Shown piece by piece: positions 11,573 through 24,861 of a stretch of 64,000 nucleotides of DNA. Positions within the stretch are counted from its first letter, which is position 1; every line of letters begins with the position of its first letter. The DNA is taken from the NCBI GenBank assembly GCA_025786725.1, contig JAHLTZ010000015.1, forward strand, positions 1 to 64,000, given 5' to 3'. Made by a program: the position numbers and the translations under genes. Under the pieces are notes generated by a model. That model was not told the origin of the DNA, ran no database searches, and saw only the letters and a program-made list of their open reading frames with translations. Source of the stretch: Syncephalis fuscata (lineage: Eukaryota > Zoopagomycota > Zoopagomycetes > Zoopagales > Piptocephalidaceae).

Positions 11573-12957
11573 TTAATCTCTAATGCCATTTTGGCATAAC
11601 ATGTGACTTAGGCACTGGTTTGCTAATCGATCAAGTATCATACTTGTCTTTGATAGCTTTAATGCTTTTACCATTTTATCAGGTAACTGACAATCGGCAG
11701 AAGTATTCGTTAATAGCCAATCCATAATCTCTAGAAGGGGAAGTAAATAATGAGCAGTTTTGGCATCAATTTTATCTAAATCATTTAAAAATGTTTCATT
11801 GCTATCTATTGAAGTTTTTTCCGACAATCTTTGAACTGGCACTTTTGTTTTGTTGATGCCCTTTGCTTTTTCTATATAACTAAGCCAGCGGGTACGTTGT
11901 TTAGTAAAATCGCCATCATTGAGCAAATCATCTGTTATCGTTTCAAATATCATACGGCCAATGTTGAAATTTTCAGCTCGACAATGACGTACTGATGGCA
12001 TATTAAGATATTTAACATTTGTAAAGTCTTTAACTTCCAACATTGTGCCATCTCGTCCGGCTAATAATTGACAATTATCATAGTCGATAATTGTGGCTTC
12101 AATACTAGTTGGACCGTTGCCTGGCCTAATCATAATATCTATTAAATTGTTATTAAAATAGAACTAAGCATTAAATGTAAACCTTACTCTTTGCTCGAAT
12201 ATCATTATGCAATACATTAGCATTACGCAAATAATTAACACCTACACAATAATTAATGTATTAGTTAGCCGGCTATTACAAAATGGCTATTACTATTATT
12301 ATTATTATTATTACTATTTACCTTTTAGTATTTGATAAAATATAGGTCGCAAATAATTCATCTTTTCCACCCAATTCTTTTCTTCCAAAAATTCGTCAAG
12401 ATCAATGTCACCGGCGTAAGTATAGACAAAGCATTGTCCATTATTAACGGGAAATTCGCTTAATGGGTGTTGAACACGATTACGGCCAAATGTTGCATCG
12501 CCTTTTAGTGTCAGATCCGCTTTACGAATAATCTATTATCCATTTAGTATTAATGATCGTCGAATAATAATAATGGTTTGATTGATTGATAAGTAAACAA
12601 GTACCTCAAAAACTACACGTTCATGTTTATTAAACATTGAGTCGTGCATACACTTTAGAATAGCTTCTTGGTTTTTCCATTGAATTTTGGCCAAACTAAG
12701 ACGAATTTTACCATAAATCCATCGCTCTATTACTAGACCACTGGCCTGCAGATTTCTTGATTTGTTGATTTCTTTAATGGCAAATCCATCCTCTCTTACT
12801 ATACCTATTATTAATAATATATATATCAATAACAGTATTGAATAACAATGATATAATTACCGTTGTGATTACCGCCATTAGCATAGCTAGGCAATACTTG
12901 AAACAACACGAGTGTAAAGCACGTCAGATATGGCAACAGTATTCTAAATTGAACCAT
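11573..12957 (-). CDS. Predicted secreted or ER-lumen protein-kinase-like protein
   Basis: Five exons (12957-12861, 12804-12605, 12532-12322, 12241-12188, 12138-11573) join in phase to 375 residues. The first exon encodes a signal peptide (MVQFRILLPYLTCFTLVLFQ, cleavage probably after SYA). A kinase fold is suggested by LRPIFYQILKGVNYLRNANV followed by a catalytic loop HNDIRAKN (H-x-D-x4-N pattern complete) and by IIDYDNCQL, where DYD replaces the canonical DFG. A glycine-rich loop is not obvious, and the nucleotide-binding lysine cannot be assigned with confidence. An atypical or degenerate kinase of the secretory pathway is inferred; substrate unknown. No transmembrane helix follows the signal peptide. 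The catalytic-loop exon is only 54 nt. Confidence 0.68.
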
Positions 12958-13532
12958 AATAAAAGTAATGGTTATAGACGAGTGGCAATAAGTAATTCTA
13001 ATTAATGAGCGACATTAACTTCCATAGTACTTCGGTACTTATATAAACAGTTTAGCAAATTTATTTTCTGAAAATAAAACAAAAGCATGATAGTACCACA
13101 TGGCCAGAGTAATTATAGAAAGATGATACAACGTGACCATCCCAACTTGTTGTCAATTGTAACAGATTACCATTTGCATATCAGTTATACATGTGCAAAA
13201 CTGGATGGTAGATTAAAAGTATACCAAGTTTTACTTGACTATTCCGTCAATACAAGTGTATATTTAACAGCAATTAGAAGATAAATGGCCAATTACTACT
13301 ATTAACATTAATAACACTTATCACTTCATTTCATTTATGCAAATCACTGATTTTATTTGCATACAACTATGTGTGGAGTGGCTCATCAAAATAATCGGCA
13401 ATGGCACCTGTCATCGCACAGCAACAAAAGCCAAATTACGACATAATGCAACAGTCGCTAAAATAAGCAATAGGAAACAAGGGAAATCGAGTTCGAGTAG
13501 AAAGGATTGTGCAAAAACAGCAAAATAAAATT
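12958..13532. other. Intergenic region between kinase-like and YOP1 genes
   Basis: Apart from a TATATAA-like element near 13040, suitably placed for the minus-strand kinase-like gene, nothing is recognised. The short open frames at 13087-13284 and 13337-13528 have no similarity I can name. Confidence 0.35.
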
Positions 13533-14249
13533 TTACTCTTCCTTGTTATCGAGCTCCTCAACGGCGGCAGCAGCTTGGGCCTTGATGTTGTTAAGAGCAC
13601 CATCAATGCTTGACTGGTGGGAGATGAGATATGGAGCCAACACGGTGTGGTAGACAGTCTCAGCACCACGGAAGTTAGGAAGGTATAGCCAGAGAAGAGC
13701 AAAAGTCTTGACCATATAGTAGAATGGAATCCAGTAAAGGATAGTATCAACGAATGACTCAATTACATTGAAGGCACCGAATACAGTCCAGTATGTAAGC
13801 CATTGGGTGTCATCATCCTTGTGGGCAGTTTCAATAGCCTTGAAGGAGGCGTAAGCTAATAGTAATAACAGTATTAATAAACGGTTAATAAATACTAATA
13901 AAACAAAATAAAATTCCCCTCTCTATCACATGCCCCTTTTGGGTCAACCACATCATCATCACCATCATCATCATCGCTAGTGTCAATTCACTCTAATACA
14001 CAGTAGACACTACAGCAACAACAACACTCTTTAATAATGCAACGCTTTCTTACCTGGATAGCCAAAACCAAGTAGGTTGGTCAACAAGCCACCGGCAATG
14101 TTGAAGAAAATAAGCACAAAGGCAACACCGGCAACACCACCGACCAAGTAGGTCTTCTTCACGCCAGTCTGCTCCTGCAACTGCACCAATTGAGGGATCT
14201 TGGAGAGCTCGACATCAAGCTGAGCTTCGTATTCAAAAACCTTTTCCAT
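13533..14249 (-). CDS. YOP1: Yop1/REEP (DP1/TB2/HVA22) ER-shaping protein
   Basis: A reticulon-like membrane-curvature protein of tubular ER. Two exons (14249-14054 and 13855-13533) give 172 residues. The first exon has the N-terminal helix and a hydrophobic hairpin (TYLVGGVAGVAFVLIFFNIA ... LGFGYPG). The second has the family signature AYASFKAIET-x5-DDTQWLTYW, then FNVIESFVDTILYWIPFYYM and FALLWLYLPNFRGAETVY. The 198-nt intron is the longest clear one in these housekeeping genes and contains an ATC/ATG trinucleotide run. Coding sequence here is richer in G and C than its neighbours, as expected for high expression. Start ATG 14249 is preceded by a purine-rich leader. Confidence 0.93.
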
Positions 14250-15582
14250 GTTGGTAATAAAGAAACAGTAAGGGTCGTGGACCAAGGGACAATGCGTACA
14301 ATGAACAAAAGCTGCAAGTAATCAGCAAACGGAAGAAGGAAGAACGAGAGAAGGAAGAAGCGTTACGCAACCGCCCATCAGTGCCCTTTTTGTTTCTATC
14401 CTGACTCGTGAGTCCTTCCTTGCTCTCATTTTAGCCACTCAGCAACTGCCACACTGCATTAAAGGTTTTAGTTACTAGTCTTTGTTATCTATGCTTGTTT
14501 TATCTCCAACAGACCCATAGAAGGCGATGGAATGACAGGTCGGTCAACACACCTACTAATTTCTATCTATACTATTTTTCTTGCATTCCTTCCTTCTAAT
14601 GGCGCTAACTATGACTGCTACGCGCAAGTAAATAGAAAATAGCTGCCACACAAGGGTGCCACCCATGTTTCTAGAAAATATTGACGTAGAATTAATGATG
14701 AGAACTAATTGGCTAAGACTGTACTGCATCACATGGACATACTCTTTCTAGAACATAGGTCATGGCGGCCATCACGTGAAAATAAAGAGAAATTATTATG
14801 AATATGAGGGGTTTGTGTATTATGGCAGAATTATACTTTAACTCTCACATTTTGAGTCCACAAAGCAAAATTCATTTTAATTGAAGTCATGTCTTTGTTA
14901 TACGCCACATAATTATATTGTTTTCTATTAAAATATTGTTAATAACTGATTTAAATAAACAATGTAACATATTATTTGATTTTTTTGAAACATTTGAGGC
15001 TGATAATTGTTGTTGTTGGCCATGTGTAGAAAGATTGGTCGAATATTAATAAAAGCCATTGATCGCGATTCCATGTCATTCTACATTTGTTGCTGTTACA
15101 TCTATTTACAACATGGATTATTGCATCTGAATGATTTCTTCTACTTTCTAATATTCTACTATTGCATTTTGGGCATATTTGTGATGTAAGATTAGATTAA
15201 TATAATTATTATAAAATTGTTTATTAAATAGATATTTTCCCTATAGCCAATCTGACTAAATAAATGGCATTTGAACAATTAATATCATAATGCCAATGTA
15301 TATATTAAAGCAATAATAAAAATAACTAATTAATTACATTATTGTACTGATAATTACACATAAATTAATAAATGTTGGATGCAATATTATACATGTTATA
15401 TTGATGGATGAGTGTTTAATTGTATTTAAAAGTGCAAGGGATGAAATGAGTAATAAAAAATGTAAAAGTCAAGGCACAATAACTCCTGATTTATAAATAT
15501 AAATAAATAAATAATAATAATAATACTAGCAATAATTTTAGTAGCAATAACGCTAGCGTTAATACTAATACTAATACTAATA
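14250..15582. other. Intergenic region, AT-rich, with a dispersed repeat
   Basis: The first 400 bases are the YOP1 promoter side. The remainder is very AT-rich and has no credible gene. A dispersed repeat lies at about 15210-15330 (separate entry). The 60-codon frame at 15007-15189 is hydrophobic and unsupported. Confidence 0.35.
15210..15330 (+). repeat. Dispersed repeat R2, copy 1
   Basis: About 120 bp closely matching 58510-58640 on the same strand. The best-conserved core is CTATAGCCAATCTGACTAAA followed by TAAATGGCATTT, ACAATTAATATCATAATG and CAATGTATATA with few changes. No terminal inverted repeats or coding potential were seen, so this is probably a fragment of a non-autonomous element. 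Confidence 0.65.
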
Positions 15583-17809
15583 CTAGGCTTGTCGAATAAT
15601 TCGTCGCTTTTCTCTAGTATTAGTACTGGTATTTGTATTATTTGTAATGGTGTTGGATGATGTAGTTTCTGTAAAAGTACTAGATGTAGATGTGGCAGAT
15701 TTAGAAAAAGAAAATAAATTAACAAATAGTGTAATCAAACAAATCCAAAATAGACCAGCCAAGAATTGGTATACATGTTTGATAGCAATGGGTCCTATTC
15801 GCTGATGTAAGCGTAATAAGGCATCAAGTAATCTATTTGCTGTAACTTGATCTTTATCGAGTGGAATCGTTGATTTAATATCAAAAATGACCTGATCATT
15901 TAATGATAGCGCTATTGTTGCCGTTGCCGTTGTCGTATTTAATCCATGCCATGTATCAATTAATCGTTGTCGCTTTGGATCCACTAGTGTATTGATATAG
16001 GCACGAGCAATAAGCGTTTGTGTATCGTAGAGCTGTCGTAGTAGATGGCAGCGACCACCATGTCGTACAAGCCATCCAGCGACTGCGCCACTGCCTGTGT
16101 ACTGTTGGGCAAGTGCGTCATTATTATTGGCCCATAATGAACGCATAGCACGAGATATATCGACATTATCTACACTACGCTCTACAGCTGTCAACATTTG
16201 TGGTAACATAAGCATAGCAACACGGAATTGCACTAAACCAGTACGATCTAAACAGTCCATACAATTAACACGTAAACATCCCTGCTGTTTACGTAAAATG
16301 TGGGGTACAGTATTTACTGATTCATTAGACGATTTGTTTAATTGCGTTGTATCCATTACAGTAAATCCACTGCGACTAGCATAGCTATAAGCACTGGCTG
16401 CAGCATCATATAGACTACCCGATCGTCGAAGTACGGGTGTGGACAAATAGGCTACATTTGGCATATCGGCATAGTGCACCATAAGACGGAAAGCGTTAGA
16501 TAATAATGCTTCTGTACAATCATGGTCACGTATCAAATTGGCAAATGTTACCGATGGACCATGGCGTGCCTGGATCCATTTTACATGTTGACGGAATGCT
16601 TCAAATGCTTCATTCGAGAAAGCCGTAGGTATTGTAGTAGTAGATGGACTAGAAGCAGTTACTGTATCGACTACATCTAATCTTTGGACTGGTGTTGTTG
16701 TTGCCGTTGTTGTCATACTTTGTTCATGCATTGCTTTATCATGACTTGACGGTGGAGATGAACTGGGCAATGTATTTAATAATTTAGCTCTTGGATGACG
16801 TCGAATATCAGTCATTGGTTGTTGCCATTGTAATGGAATACTGCCACGTAGCACGGACCAGCCTGCTGCGTGGCTCGGTGTCGATACAATCATTTCTGTT
16901 TCAACAGTAATGGCTGTGGCACCTGTATGATCAGCACCACGTTGTAGAAATCGTGTACCGGCTCGATGTCTTGACATACGTGATATCACTGTTAATTCAG
17001 TATCATGTAATAGCTGCTTTTGTCCAACAAATCCCCGAATCACTTGTAATTGAAGTGAAGGGTCAAGTTTACCACCTGACATAGCGGATAACATTTGTAG
17101 TAAAAAAGTATTCCACAAGAAATCGTTATTATTATATAAATGTTTTCTATAATGGTATTCATCATAATCCATCCATCATTACCAAAAGGCTCTAATAACT
17201 CTTGGGTATATGTAAAATAAAGAGAACCTGAATGAATTTCCGTTAATGCAGCCATAGCCATTTTAGATGTATAATCTAAAATTAGAAAAGTCTATTATTG
17301 TTTAATTAGTCACATAAATATTAAAATGACATTTCAATGCTAATATTCATGCAACTCACCTGCTTATCGTCCAATTGAATACAGCAACCATCAATAATAC
17401 GATAGATTGATTGACCAGTTACAGTAGCGCCACACTGTGCCACTTTAGTCACTACTACAAATCTTGTTGTTGTTGTTGTTGTTAATGCAGTAGTTGCAGT
17501 GGTTGACCGGTTATCAGTACTGCAGCTAGCTGTGTCAAATGCACCCAGTAGGCCAACAATACCCTTGATGCATCTAAGCCCTTGTACACCGTTGGAAATA
17601 AGCGTGTCTACATCTAGTACAACATAGACGTTATGTTAGTAAACAAATACACCTGTCAACATGTCTATGCCTAGTTACTTACCTTTCGGCAATATTGATT
17701 GCCAACCGTCACTAGATGACCATAGCCAAGACGAATGACCGGCGTAATCATTTAAAAGTAGTAGGCGAGTGCCTGCAAGTGCAACTGCAGTATAAGTAGT
17801 TGTATCCAT
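15583..17809 (-). CDS. SAC1: Sac1-family phosphoinositide phosphatase
   Basis: Removes phosphate from PI4P and related lipids at ER/Golgi membranes. Exons 17809-17683, 17613-17360 and from 17291 onward carry the Sac N-terminal region (GIVGLLGAFD ... RFVVVTKVAQCGATVTGQSI, YRIIDG). The catalytic CX5R-T motif is NCMDCLDRTG, with Gly where the family usually has Asn. A single strongly hydrophobic segment (FLAGLFWICLITLFVNLF) near the C-terminus, followed by basic residues, is compatible with membrane anchoring. Phase 0 at the second junction selects acceptor 17292-17293 over a closer AG. Around 17170-17190 the frame shifts by the equivalent of one missing base, between LLEPFG and the FLWN segment, with no intron that repairs it. 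Low-complexity Thr runs interrupt the Sac domain. Confidence 0.85.
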
Positions 17810-18897
17810 GAGATAATTGTAGTATGCAACGTTATAGAAAAAAAGTCAATGCCAATTCAATAGTGTAATTCTCAAAGAATAGAATGCAAAAATGTATAAA
17901 AAGAAAGGCCCAATTGGGGAATAGTTGTTGATTTAAAAAAGAAAGAACCACATGAGAGAACGCGGTCACACATTCAAGCATCAATTGTACTCAGCTAACC
18001 AGTTAGCTGGTTGACAGCGATACAAACAATAGCAAAAGGCAAGTAAAGGTCCAAGAATAGTAGATGTGGTAGTAACAGTGAGTTCGTTGCTTGAATCCCT
18101 TAACATCAGCTTGTAATTCATTGGTCTCTATTTATATGAGTTAGTGGTTGAGTTATTATTAGTGGTAGAAATGGAAATGATAACAACTACCAATTTAGTA
18201 GTGTGTTTCGTATACACCGTTACACTTGACGTAGCTTATCCCTTTATCCATAGAGAATACACATCAAATACTGTTAGATGGAGGGTGACTCCTGTTACCT
18301 GGTAGTAGATACTCTAATACTGATTATTGTTAATGTATTAATTAAATAACATATTATGAGTGTTGATATTGACTATTTATTAGATAATTCATCATACGCC
18401 ATTTATTATCCCTTGTAATCAATCTAACACGGAAATCGAATAGATGCCAAGAAACGATTCTAATAATCCTGGTGTTGGGGATTTACGGATTTGCATAAAG
18501 GTAGTGTGTTTGATAAGCGTAGCTATAAGGAGTTATTGTGTATCATATTGATTTGTAAGATGAGCGATCAATAATATAATTACAAGTTAAAACTATTATA
18601 GCGGTTTATTTTGTATGTCACAGTGTATCATATAAGTTGGCTTGTAGGTAGAAAAGGCAACAATGTAAACTTTACTACTGTCTATAGAAGACATGTCATA
18701 TAAAATAATAGCTTATTATTATAAAAAGATACGAGCACAATGTAATAAGAGATAACCTTGGACGTAGTAATTTGCAACTTTTATTCCTTTGTAAATAAAG
18801 GATATTGGCTATTTTGTATGATGAATTATTTTGTTGTACGTCTTTCTATTCTAATTTGACCTTTACTATTATTTCTACTACTACTTTTACTTCTATT
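17810..18897. other. Intergenic region between SAC1 and the GCP gene (divergent)
   Basis: Genes on both sides point away, so both promoters must lie in this 1.1 kb. It is AT-rich with scattered purine-rich segments. No open frame, tRNA or repeat is recognised. Confidence 0.35.
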
Positions 18898-21800
18898 ATG
18901 GAATCTACTACTAATAAAGACTCAGTAATAGAGGTTGAATGCGACAATGACCATGATTCATATTCATTTCATACGGGACAGCCATTTGATACGACACTGC
19001 CACAACTATCGTTACTTGGTGGTAATGAAGATCAATATGCTCGTCGCAAGGCGTATATAGATATGAAGAGCCAGCATTCTTTCGTTATTCCGCGTCTATC
19101 CCATCGTCCTATTGATATGTTAGTGCCATTGAATGGTACACGTCATATGCTCAAAGGTGGTAATAACCGCCAATATCCACCTATTAGCACAGAGCCAATA
19201 TCATTAATACCATCTATTGCACCATCTATTGCACCATCAATTGACACGAGTCGTGACCATAACAAAAGGACTATTTTGCGTGATTTAACACAAGAAGAAG
19301 AAAGCGACACGTTATGGGATACAGTAAGACATCAGCCGGATCAATCTATTAAAGTAGGATTATAACAATAATATTATAGACTAGCAACTAATATATAGAA
19401 TATATTATATTACATTATAATTACAGAATACATCATTATCCTGGGATACTAATACTTCAACTCATAATTTAACATCTCCATATTTAACAGAACTGGGTTC
19501 ATCAGGATTTGAAGCACTCTATTCATGGTAAGTTATTAAACGTGTATTTATCCTTACTAATATGAGATAATAGGCAGTTTAAAGACGTGTATTCAAATGA
19601 TGCTCAGCATATTAGTACTATCGATACGTCTATATTAACCGAGGTAAATGAGTATCTATAATACAAATAGATAGATACTAATAATATACGGTATTCAGTG
19701 TTTATTCAGTTTATTACAAGGAGTGGATTCCAAATTATTTGCATGGGATAAGAAATTACGTATATTCAAATCAAACGCCCGTAATTTACGTATTATTGGA
19801 TGTGGATCGACTGGTTTATGGGGGTAAGTAAATCATTTTGTATAATACGATATTTAACACAATAAACAGTTCACTTGATCAAATGTTACGATTTGGCACT
19901 GCTCTTTGTCGATTAGATTGTGTGGTTGAAACATGCCGTGATAATTTAGGGCAAGTAATGATTAATTGCTAGCTATTATCTTAATGACTAGTATAACTAA
20001 TACTTGTTATAGAGTATATGGCATGACATGTATGGCATTTGTTACAGCACTCGATGAATATTTATCATTTGTTAAAGAGACTATATCAGAACATATTAAG
20101 AAAAGACTAGATCAGGATGGTAGGTCATCTTTTGATCAGTCAACAACACCGCCAACGCATCTAGTATTCATTGAGCATGCTATTAAGCCTACCTATAATA
20201 TACTAGAGCGACTCTGTCGCTTATGCGGCTATGTAAGTAGAAATAAGCTATTCAAACAATTCTATTAATTAACATACCATTATTTATAGTCTTCAGAGGC
20301 AGATCCACAATTTACATTTTTACGTGGCAGTGCTCTTTTAAGTCATATTTATACAGCAATATTAGATGAAGACTTTACACGTACTCCTATCTACTTTGAA
20401 CTATTGCTTGTATTAATGGATGCGGCATGTAGGCCATTATTTGAATGGTTAGGTTGTTGGTTAGGTGCACAAACCGGTGAAATGGTCGATGCTTTTAGGT
20501 GGATTGGTGATCCGTGGCAGCCACATGATCCATATCATGAATTCTTTCTTGTTAATACGAATCAGAATGAACACCACTCGGTAGATACAGCACAAGGATC
20601 TTTATTACTACCGAAACAGCAACGGTCTTTTGTTTCTACTGGCGATACATTCTGGCAGAAAGGATATCAATTATCAGATAACGTAGAGGCACCTAATTTC
20701 TTATCGAAATCACTTGTTGACAATCTATTGGCTACGGGCAAATGTCTACGATTACTAAGAGATTGTCGACCTGATCATTCAGTATTTAATATTATGGAAG
20801 AATCCAGTGTAGCCTTGACTGATCGATGGTCATTTCTACCTTATGTAGATATTGGTAAAGTATTTACAAGCAAAAATCCAGCACCAAGCGTATTCCCTTC
20901 TGCCTCCACCATGGGATTTGATCAATTTGAAGCATTTCTATCTGGATCATCTACTTCTCTGCATCAGCCCCACAAAGCATCCAATAATCCAGTAATAACT
21001 ATAGCTAATCGCATTAGTTACTGGATGTCTAATAGTAAAATGGATCTGGATCTATCACGACAACAATTGCAATCAACACCCGTGTCTATTGTGATTGAAA
21101 CGACACTTTGCAAGCAATTACGTCACCGATGCCGTGTCATTGATCTGGCTGTATTACGGCTATTTCTATGTGATTTGAAATTAGTGGATCACCTTGATTT
21201 ACTATATCGATTTGTATTATTACACGATGGATTCTACGTACAAACATTAGCAACAGCGCTATTTGATGACACGAACAAAAGTGGTATTCGATTGAATACA
21301 CGGCCATCATGGCCACCCAAGGTGTATGAATTAAGCACAGCATTACGCGCTGTACTATTGACCTCAGTTGTTAGTAAATCCAATGTTCCTGATGGCATTG
21401 ACGATTGGTTATCATTCGGTATTAAAGAATACGAAAGTGCAGCAGATATCTGTTGTGATCCTAATGGTAAGTTAGGTGGTATTAATAATGTAACAGCATT
21501 AATAACATCTATGTCAATTAGATATTGCGGCATTGGATTTTCTTTATATTGCCTATCATCCCCGACACCGCTTAATATTATTCTAACGGACAGTTGTATG
21601 GAAAAGTATAATCGACTATTTTGCCATTTACTACGCTTAAATCGAATGAGTATGTTAATGGCCGATATTTATCGATTGTGTCACAATGCAACCACTATAT
21701 CAAATGATGTTGAAGTACAACTGGCGCCACTTCGTTTTCAAATGCTACACTTTATTGAAGCACTGCGAGCATATACGTTTGAATGTGCTTTAGCCGAACC

Positions 21801-22374
21801 ATGGCTACGATTAACACGTACATTAGAGCAAGTTGTAAAGATATTGGATGCATCATCTTCATCCAACTTGCATACACCACTTCATCGTAATTCTAACGAC
21901 AATACAACATCTGAAGAGGATGAACAACGGCGTGAAATGGATAGAGCATTACAAGGCATTACTAATCTGGCCGAATTACGTGAATTCCATGAACATACCC
22001 TTGATCGTATGTTAGATCGTTGTTTATTACGACAAGAACATGCTATACTACACAAAATCATTGAGGCCATCTTTGGTCTTGTCATACGACTTGGCCGTAT
22101 ACTTCGAAATGGTCGAGGCATATCGGTCCGTACGGCAAAGGAGCTGGGCCAACGACTATCCAGTTATATCAAAAAGCTACTGCAAGGATTAGTGGCGCTT
22201 GAACGGGAACGTGGTGTACGTGTTTCACGGCGTATGCGTACAGCAGCCATTCATACCACGAGCTGGCGTGCTGAACTCCATCAACAAGAGGAGCGCGAAG
22301 GTCTCAGCTATCTTAACAGTCTAGTAACCCGTATAGATCTCAATGGCTACTATGCTACCGTCAATTTACATTAG
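18898..22374 (+). CDS. Gamma-tubulin complex component, GCP5/GCP6-like (Spc97/Spc98 family)
   Basis: A gamma-tubulin ring complex subunit that nucleates microtubules at the spindle pole body. Seven exons fit in phase (18898-19353, 19427-19527, 19574-19643, 19699-19823, 19870-19950, 20013-20232, 20290-22374) to 1045 residues. The GRIP1 part has SPYLTELGSSGFEALYSW and LLQGVDSKLFAWD. RPLFEWLGCWLGAQTGE and DPYHEFFLVN are typical of the family. The GRIP2 region has YNRLFCHLLRLNRM and ends with SLVTRIDLNGYY. The acidic Ser-rich N-terminus and long insertions suggest a GCP4-6 type rather than GCP2/3; which one is not decided. The fifth intron (19951-20012) fits only with a GC donor (GCAAGT). A repeated Ile-Ala-Pro-Ser motif occurs near residues 105-115. 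Confidence 0.82.
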
Positions 22375-22465
22375 TTAAAGCATAATACCCTTAGCTATTT
22401 ACACCATTTGTATACGTTGATGTAATAATAAATAAAATATGAATACTATGTAAAATCTGTGTTTA

Positions 22466-22903
22466 TTATTTTCCAGTTACATTCTGTGCTTCTCTACGTG
22501 TTGCATCTTGTAATAAAGCAGTATCTACGGCAGCAGCTGGTAAATGTACATAACGTACAACTGAACCACGAATAAAGCAATTTTTTACGGAAATCTATTA
22601 TTTATCGTTATTTATATATGTCGCTTTATCTTCACTTTATGTTTCCTCTCTATTCTACTTACCAAGTGCGGGTGGCGTACTTTATCCATCACGTTAATGT
22701 TGTCCAATTTAATATTGAGAAACTGATCAACCGAGACTAGTTTGCCACGAATGGCCAATTCATTCTTCAATTCCACCGTTACCTCCTGTCCCACTAGCGT
22801 TTTAAAGAAAGAATAGAAAAGCTAATGGTTATGTATATATATAAAAACACAATTAAACAGTTATAATAATAGCCAATGGTATACGTGTCATTATATTTAC
22901 CAT
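22466..22903 (-). CDS. LSM2: U6 snRNA-associated Sm-like protein LSm2
   Basis: Part of the LSm1-7 mRNA-decay ring and LSm2-8 U6 snRNA ring. Exons 22903-22901, 22821-22663 and 22594-22466 give 96 residues, the family length. Sm1 motif: VGQEVTVELKNELAIRGKLV, then SVDQFLNIKLDNI. Sm2 motif: CFIRGSVVRYV, with the conserved RG. The N-terminus (L-F-Y-S-F-F-K-T-L) is characteristic of LSm2. The first coding exon is only the ATG; the donor GTAAAT follows it directly, so the start codon sits against an intron. It lies tail-to-tail with the GCP gene, with 91 bp between stops. Confidence 0.94.
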
Positions 22904-23131
22904 AGTGACGAATTCACAAAGCGATCAATAATAGAAAGTAAAAGGGAATAAGAGTGGAGGAATAAAAGTAAAGAGTAAATTGATACTTGTCTAATGACAA
23001 TAATACCTCAACTATCTATAATGGATTGATTAGTTAGTTAGTTAGTTAATGGTTGGTTATAGATGATATACACGTGACCCTTCTTTTCTTTAACCATAGT
23101 AATACCCACGGTAAAAGTACGATTTGAATCA

Positions 23132-24701
23132 ATGAGCGATACTGTATTAGAATCACCAAGAGTAAAAACGTTGGAACTCGTATTATCCGAAGCAGAGACG
23201 CGTGAACTAGAAACAGGTGTGGTTAATAGGTTATTGCTGTTAGTCTATGGCGTATTTATCAAAAGTTTAATATAGTCGACGTCTATGTAACTCAAGTGGA
23301 TCCAAAGGCAGTGTCCACTGTATTAAGGTAGATGGGCTCATCTATCAGTACTAATTATTGGTTTATTTATAATAGATTTAATGTGATATCAGATTTGCCG
23401 AGAAACAATTACCGCCGTGCACGCAACTAAACCATTTAAAACGGATTAGACGCGAGTGGCCAGATCCACAACGAAAAGGTAATAATAAAAGCAATATTTA
23501 TATAACTATATACCAAATAATAGCAATTCTAATAATATGTAATTTTAAAAGATCAATTTGTTTTAACAATATTACTTTGTCCTGTACAAGAAATTAAAGA
23601 CACAGCACCTTTAACATTAACCGAATTGCAAACGCGTATCGATACGGCGGAATTATCTTCACTGATTAATCCTACAGTGGCCGCAGTACCACGACATGCT
23701 CCATTGACACGTACACAATTTGATACATGGCGTGTTCATTGGCCAATGAACTTCCGAGAACATGTAGAACGGTAATGTGAATAAGTAAATAATAAACATA
23801 AATAGCTAACACCAGTGTATCTCGTAATTGCTTGATTTATAAAGAACAAATTTGCCCAGTGGTGATGAGTTGAAAAAGCATGAGGATTGGATGCGACATA
23901 CCATTCAATTGGCCAAAGAGTATTCAAGCACTATTACGAATACTACGTCAACTATAACTAGAACTAGTCAGACGGTAAATAATAGCTTATTATATCTATA
24001 TTCAACTTATTTTATTAATATTATTATATTGATTTGTATAGTGTATAGCAACACCAACAGCCATTGTTGTTAATCCAACAACTCAACAAATTATGGCTGT
24101 TGGTTATGATACACGAGTCATTGATCAACATCCACTACATCATGCAATTATGAATTGTATTGAAGCAGTAGCGGCCAATGAACGTGATAAAACAACTAGT
24201 AATAACGACAATAATAACGATAATAATAATAATAATAATAATAATAGTAGTAGTAGTAGTAGTAGTAGCAATGACCAAGAAATAGAAACGGTATTGAATA
24301 ATACTAAACAATTAGCACGAAAACGTTCAATCGATTCCGTCATTGGCGATGTATCAAATAGTGGTAAAGGAGCCTATTTATGTAATAATTACGATCTATA
24401 TACGATCCATGAACCATGTACAATGTAATTAACAAAACATTTTAACACCACTAACATTATTAACTAATTGTTACTTTCTATTAGGTGTGCCATGGCATTA
24501 TTACATTCACGTATTGGCCGTGTATTTTATGCACTACCTTGCAATACTGCCTCTAATACAACTGATAGTATTAATAATGGTGGTGGTGGTGCGTTAGGTT
24601 CTCGCTATAGAATTCATACACATCCAAAGTTAAATCACAAGTTTCGAGTATATCGTCATTTACTTTATGATGAAGCATTATCTATCACTGAACCCATTTA
24701 A
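23132..24701 (+). CDS. TAD3: tRNA-specific adenosine deaminase subunit Tad3/ADAT3
   Basis: The structural partner of Tad2 in the enzyme that makes inosine-34 in tRNA anticodons. Exons 23132-23216, 23276-23327, 23393-23478, 23552-23771, 23860-23974, 24042-24424 and 24485-24701 give 385 residues. Signatures: PPCTQLNHLKRIR, W-x-VHWPMNF, the deaminase zinc motif HHAIMN (Ile where active deaminases have the catalytic Glu, as expected for the Tad3 subunit), then HEPCTMCAMALLHSRI supplying the zinc cysteines, and LNHKFRVY at the end. A run of Asn then Ser codons (AAT/AGT microsatellite, about 24200-24270) lies between the zinc motifs. Acceptors 23392 and 23859 were chosen over nearer AGs to keep the frame and family motifs. 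Confidence 0.88.
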
Positions 24702-24861
24702 ATAAAATAAAAAATATAACTAATTCTACGAACTGTTTAATAATATAAATAATAGACCAAGGAATGTAAAGAGAAATTACACAAGCAAGCAAGATTTATC
24801 AAAGGGGTGTAGATAGCAAAACTCAAAAGTAAAAAGACGTGTCATTTAAGTAGTTATGCAT

